Positions 5,401 through 6,839 of a stretch of 6,839 nucleotides of DNA are shown here, piece after piece. Where the stretch lies: contig CAKZUM010000369.1 of the NCBI GenBank assembly GCA_937921525.1, forward strand, positions 1-6,839, in the 5' to 3' direction. How positions within the stretch are numbered: the stretch's first letter is position 1; every line of letters starts with the position of its first letter. Below the pieces are notes generated by a model. It searched no databases and had not been told where the DNA came from. It saw nothing but the letters and a program-made list of their open reading frames with translations. The DNA is from an uncultured Saprospiraceae bacterium. Its GTDB lineage: Bacteria > Bacteroidota > Bacteroidia > Chitinophagales > Saprospiraceae. A program made the position numbers and the translations under genes.

Positions 5401-6839
5401 CATAAGTTGCATAAGAACCATCTGTTGTTATATAAGTACCAGGTGTCCAGATATAGTTAAAGTTTTGAAAAGCTGCACTAAATTCGCCAATCCCCACATC
5501 ACTAAAATTGGATTCTGATGTAAATCTAAAATATTGAACATCTTGGGCTGGAAAAGATAACCTTGTAATCGAAAATGAAGAAACCTGCGTTTGTGCCGCA
5601 AAAGAAGTCCTTACATCACTAAAAATTGTTGTATAATTTACTCCGTCTGTACTGACCTCTATGCTAAAATCGCTATCAAAACTTGAGGAATTCAAAATAG
5701 CCAAATCAATGATATTGACCTCAAACACACTTCCTAAATTAAGGACAACATTCTGAGTGCTACCATCATCGGTCTTAACTCCAGTACTGGTGCTACCATC
5801 AGAGAGTTGACTGACATTCAATGTACCTGAGGTAGTAGTACTTCCCGCCGCTTGTGCGAAATAAGGTCCTCCAACGCCTTCTGGGGCTGACCCCAATACA
5901 GCCGTTTCTCCAAAACAAAGTACGGTATCTGGTCCTGCAAATTCTGAATTTATAGGCGCATCTATTACTCCTACTTCGATCATATCGGTTGTCTGACAAG
6001 AAGTGCCGTCAGGATAATTGATCGTGACTGTTAGCGTATACGTTTCTGCTGTAGATGGAGTCGCTATTGGATTAGGGCAGTCCGTACAACTCAATCCTGT
6101 ACTAGGTGACCAAGCATATTCTACGCTATGATCGTCCACAGGAGGTGTGCCACCAGCTGGAACAATAGTGACCCCCGGTAATGGGGTACCACCAATCGTA
6201 GTACCAGCCCCTGCACATACATTTGTCGCTGTACCTGCATCCGCTTCATAAGTGACTACCGTTGTTTGACCAGACTGTACACAGCCATTAGCGTCTGTCA
6301 CTTCTAAAGTATAGACGGTACTTTGGCTAGGGGAGACAGTTGGGTCTTCTACATCATAAGCACCATCGTTCCAATCATATATAAAAGGAGCAGTTCCACC
6401 CACTACAGTTGCGTCAATTATTATTGGACTACCGGGGCAAGTATAACAGACTCTTCCTGCTTCTACTACTGGCGCCACATTACTGGTGACTTGCACATGC
6501 GTAATTGTACTGGTAGATACCAATGTACCACCACAACATTCCGAAGTCTTAGTTTGCCGACGATAATATAAATCACTTGTAGTAGGCGCAGGAGTATAAT
6601 CTTGTTGCTGTGCCAACGGACCGGGTATATCTGTCCACGGGTCGCTTCCAGTAGCACTAACCTGCCATTGGTATTCCAGCGGAATATCAGATTGAGTAGT
6701 GGCAGTCCCATCATCAAATATTTGAGGGAATTGACTGCCGTCTATAGTAAGTGCCATCCCTTCTATCTTTTCAATAATTCCATTTTCACAAACCGTAATT
6801 AATGGACTAGAGAGTGTATCCACGGTAATAGGCGATGGT
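2426..6839 (-). CDS. Giant modular surface protein: tandem PKD/Ig-like modules, nested discoidin-like domain, C-terminal GEVED domain (N-terminus outside window)
   Basis: The frame is open through the right edge and ends at TGA 2428-2426, giving at least 1470 residues; the GTG at 6823-6821 is internal, since PSPIT precedes it in frame. About 13 modules of roughly 80-110 residues share a plan: a Cys-containing opening (for example ICAGESIQIG, VCDNGVVTIG, TICLGESTPIG), a central YxW strand, a TYTLT-like strand, then GC and a closing TVTV-type strand. Recognisable openings lie near 6465, 6225, 5934, 5293, 5005, 4710, 4480, 4230, 3965, 3705, 3478 and 3210. One module is interrupted by a discoidin-like domain (5462-5845). 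A GEVED domain closes the protein. Such proteins in Bacteroidota are cell-surface or secreted, related in style to SprB-type gliding adhesins and matrix proteins; ligand unknown. No T9SS C-terminal domain is visible after GEVED; the chain ends CLPVTVTIKSGE. The paired Cys per module could form disulfides. A signal peptide cannot be assessed here. Confidence 0.88.
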   Translation of the reverse strand, partial: PSPITVDTLSSPLITVCENGIIEKIEGMALTIDGSQFPQIFDDGTATTQSDIPLEYQWQVSATGSDPWTDIPGPLAQQQDYTPAPTTSDLYYRRQTKTSECCGGTLVSTSTITHVQVTSNVAPVVEAGRVCYTCPGSPIIIDATVVGGTAPFIYDWNDGAYDVEDPTVSPSQSTVYTLEVTDANGCVQSGQTTVVTYEADAGTATNVCAGAGTTIGGTPLPGVTIVPAGGTPPVDDHSVEYAWSPSTGLSCTDCPNPIATPSTAETYTLTVTINYPDGTSCQTTDMIEVGVIDAPINSEFAGPDTVLCFGETAVLGSAPEGVGGPYFAQAAGSTTTSGTLNVSQLSDGSTSTGVKTDDGSTQNVVLNLGSVFEVNIIDLAILNSSSFDSDFSIEVSTDGVNYTTIFSDVRTSFAAQTQVSSFSITRLSFPAQDVQYFRFTSESNFSDVGIGEFSAAFQNFNYIWTPGTYITTDGSYATYDAGTLEMPTTNPITYTVTANKETCNFYDQVTVAVIEARAGGFSCGPKLLGESDRTSGIEETYSWTKITDPSITTGTGDLIGATDILHAPVSASTGGNVGYELTVSYTLPSGVTGICRDTTIVPSVCPPEAGCRIFVFGGGCPDFDNGGTGLEGLPPNGDEPELWTYSWDSDLGMTGLDSYNTQSVMLTDDVARTYTLTFTSVIDPTYTCVATIEVNSPAFSTPIINVIGGTTCKGDSVNIGDPSNNPGLTYEWTNSEFLDDPTINYPKASPPSTTEFILTATDNVTGCVAMDTVLVVVPTAADAGEDLNVCDNGVVTIGANTDTLGFTYSWEPAGAAWEPGSGPTDAMPEVFVATTQDFYLTTVDTSGTCTTRDTVTVTVEALPPPFTLPDIDYCPSQASLTLGTADGTAGGTNEVPDGFLYTWKPNTVSDEFAQNPTVNSPLPTVPTTYTVIVATPGGCNQKTTQTINPVMSPPLVGGNSTICLGESTPIGDDTNEAGFDYVWTSSDTDVSSTLDNAMSLNPSFTPDATGTFIFVVTKTSTPLSCSSTAQVKITVTELSAPTLTPQTICAGESIQIGVQNISSLQYQWEPTIGLDDPYISNPTFTGTTSTSYTLTTIDDNGCTAEASTSVTVNPAPAVMISLPDTVLCDVNTSSVVLNPTVTPAGNYTYAWSPSDNLSSDDILNPTFFVPSEGAYEYIFSLTDQATGCTITDTLNVVIEFFAPNPIVTAVDSACINRDASMSVVVDESSVLYQWQRSTTDCSSGFSDITGATSATLTDTGISQETYYRVIVSDLTGTCLDTSNCVAVPVKFCEFPSDYSDYTDTCTDKPCHEISSDIYLGSGVTDELEANTDNLASTDTDDGVSIFSSLDIVPGGAFQLPVSLYNNTGNDAYLYVWVDWNGDGDFVDTDETILSSIYATGDHLINFNVPDNLVTTQIGLRFRYTTDTTNGSSACGTGTCATDGEVEDYTIPFQCINEKCLPVTVTIKSGE
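2490..2900 (-). other. GEVED domain at the C-terminus of the surface protein
   Basis: The segment contains the hallmark pieces of the GEVED family: DDGV, an acidic WVDWNGDGDF loop resembling a DxNxDGD calcium site, LRFRYTT, and the signature DGEVEDYTI near its end. GEVED domains occur at the ends of many extracellular Bacteroidota and marine bacterial proteins; their ligand is not established. Here the domain follows the last Ig-like module through a Cys-rich linker (CEFPSDYSDYTDTC) and is followed by only about 16 residues. Confidence 0.85.
5462..5845 (-). other. Discoidin-like (F5/8 type C) domain nested inside an Ig-like module
   Basis: About 127 residues have the discoidin pattern: a QLSDGSTSTG opening, NVVLNLGSVFEVNIIDLAI, DFSIEVSTDGVNYTTI, and DVQYFRFTS followed by DVGIGEFSA. 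F5/8 type C domains are beta-barrels that commonly bind carbohydrate or membrane surfaces. The flanking sequence belongs to one Ig-like module: its opening PDTVLCFGETAVLG lies upstream and its YIWTPG strand lies directly after the insertion. The insertion therefore sits in a loop before the central Trp strand. The family match is by eye. Confidence 0.7.

Noticed and set aside
6821..6823. GTG as the start codon of the large surface protein.
   Set aside because: The frame stays open upstream to the window edge with sequence typical of the same module (PSPIT before it), and no signal peptide follows, so this Val is internal.

Overview
The window looks like a piece of a Bacteroidota chromosome, probably a gliding marine lineage of the Saprospiria/Cytophagia type. 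The evidence is a pappalysin-family metalloprotease ending in a type IX secretion (Por) sorting domain, next to a very large cell-surface protein made of tandem PKD/Ig-like modules plus a GEVED domain. The DNA is AT-rich outside the coding regions. The assignment rests on gene families only; no rRNA or other marker gene is present.

Layout, left to right. Positions 1-141 (+) hold an open frame that may be the C-terminal tail of a gene lying outside the window. Positions 119-1486 (-) encode a secreted M43B (cytophagalysin/pappalysin-like) zinc protease. Its 5' end is abnormal: no in-frame ATG precedes the signal peptide, and a long near-perfect palindrome (core 1355-1419) covers the place where the start should be. 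Positions 1487-2425 are about 940 bp without a convincing gene but rich in inverted repeats: a 253-bp segment bounded by 24-bp terminal inverted repeats (1517-1769) that contains several hairpins, a pair of mutually exclusive hairpins (1832-1865), a 31-bp perfect hairpin with a T-tract that fits a minus-strand terminator (2256-2286), and an 84-bp inverted repeat built from ACAAAAG units (2311-2394). Positions 2426-6839 (-) encode at least 1470 residues of a modular surface protein, which is open at the right window edge and so lacks its N-terminus here.

The two main genes lie on the same strand but are about 940 bp apart with a probable terminator between them, so they are most likely separate transcription units. 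Both products should act outside the cell: the protease through the type IX system, the large protein as a probable adhesin or matrix component. I see no evidence of a new enzymatic system. The most unusual parts are the palindrome over the protease start, the MITE-like inverted-repeat element, and a discoidin-like domain nested inside one Ig-like module of the large protein.
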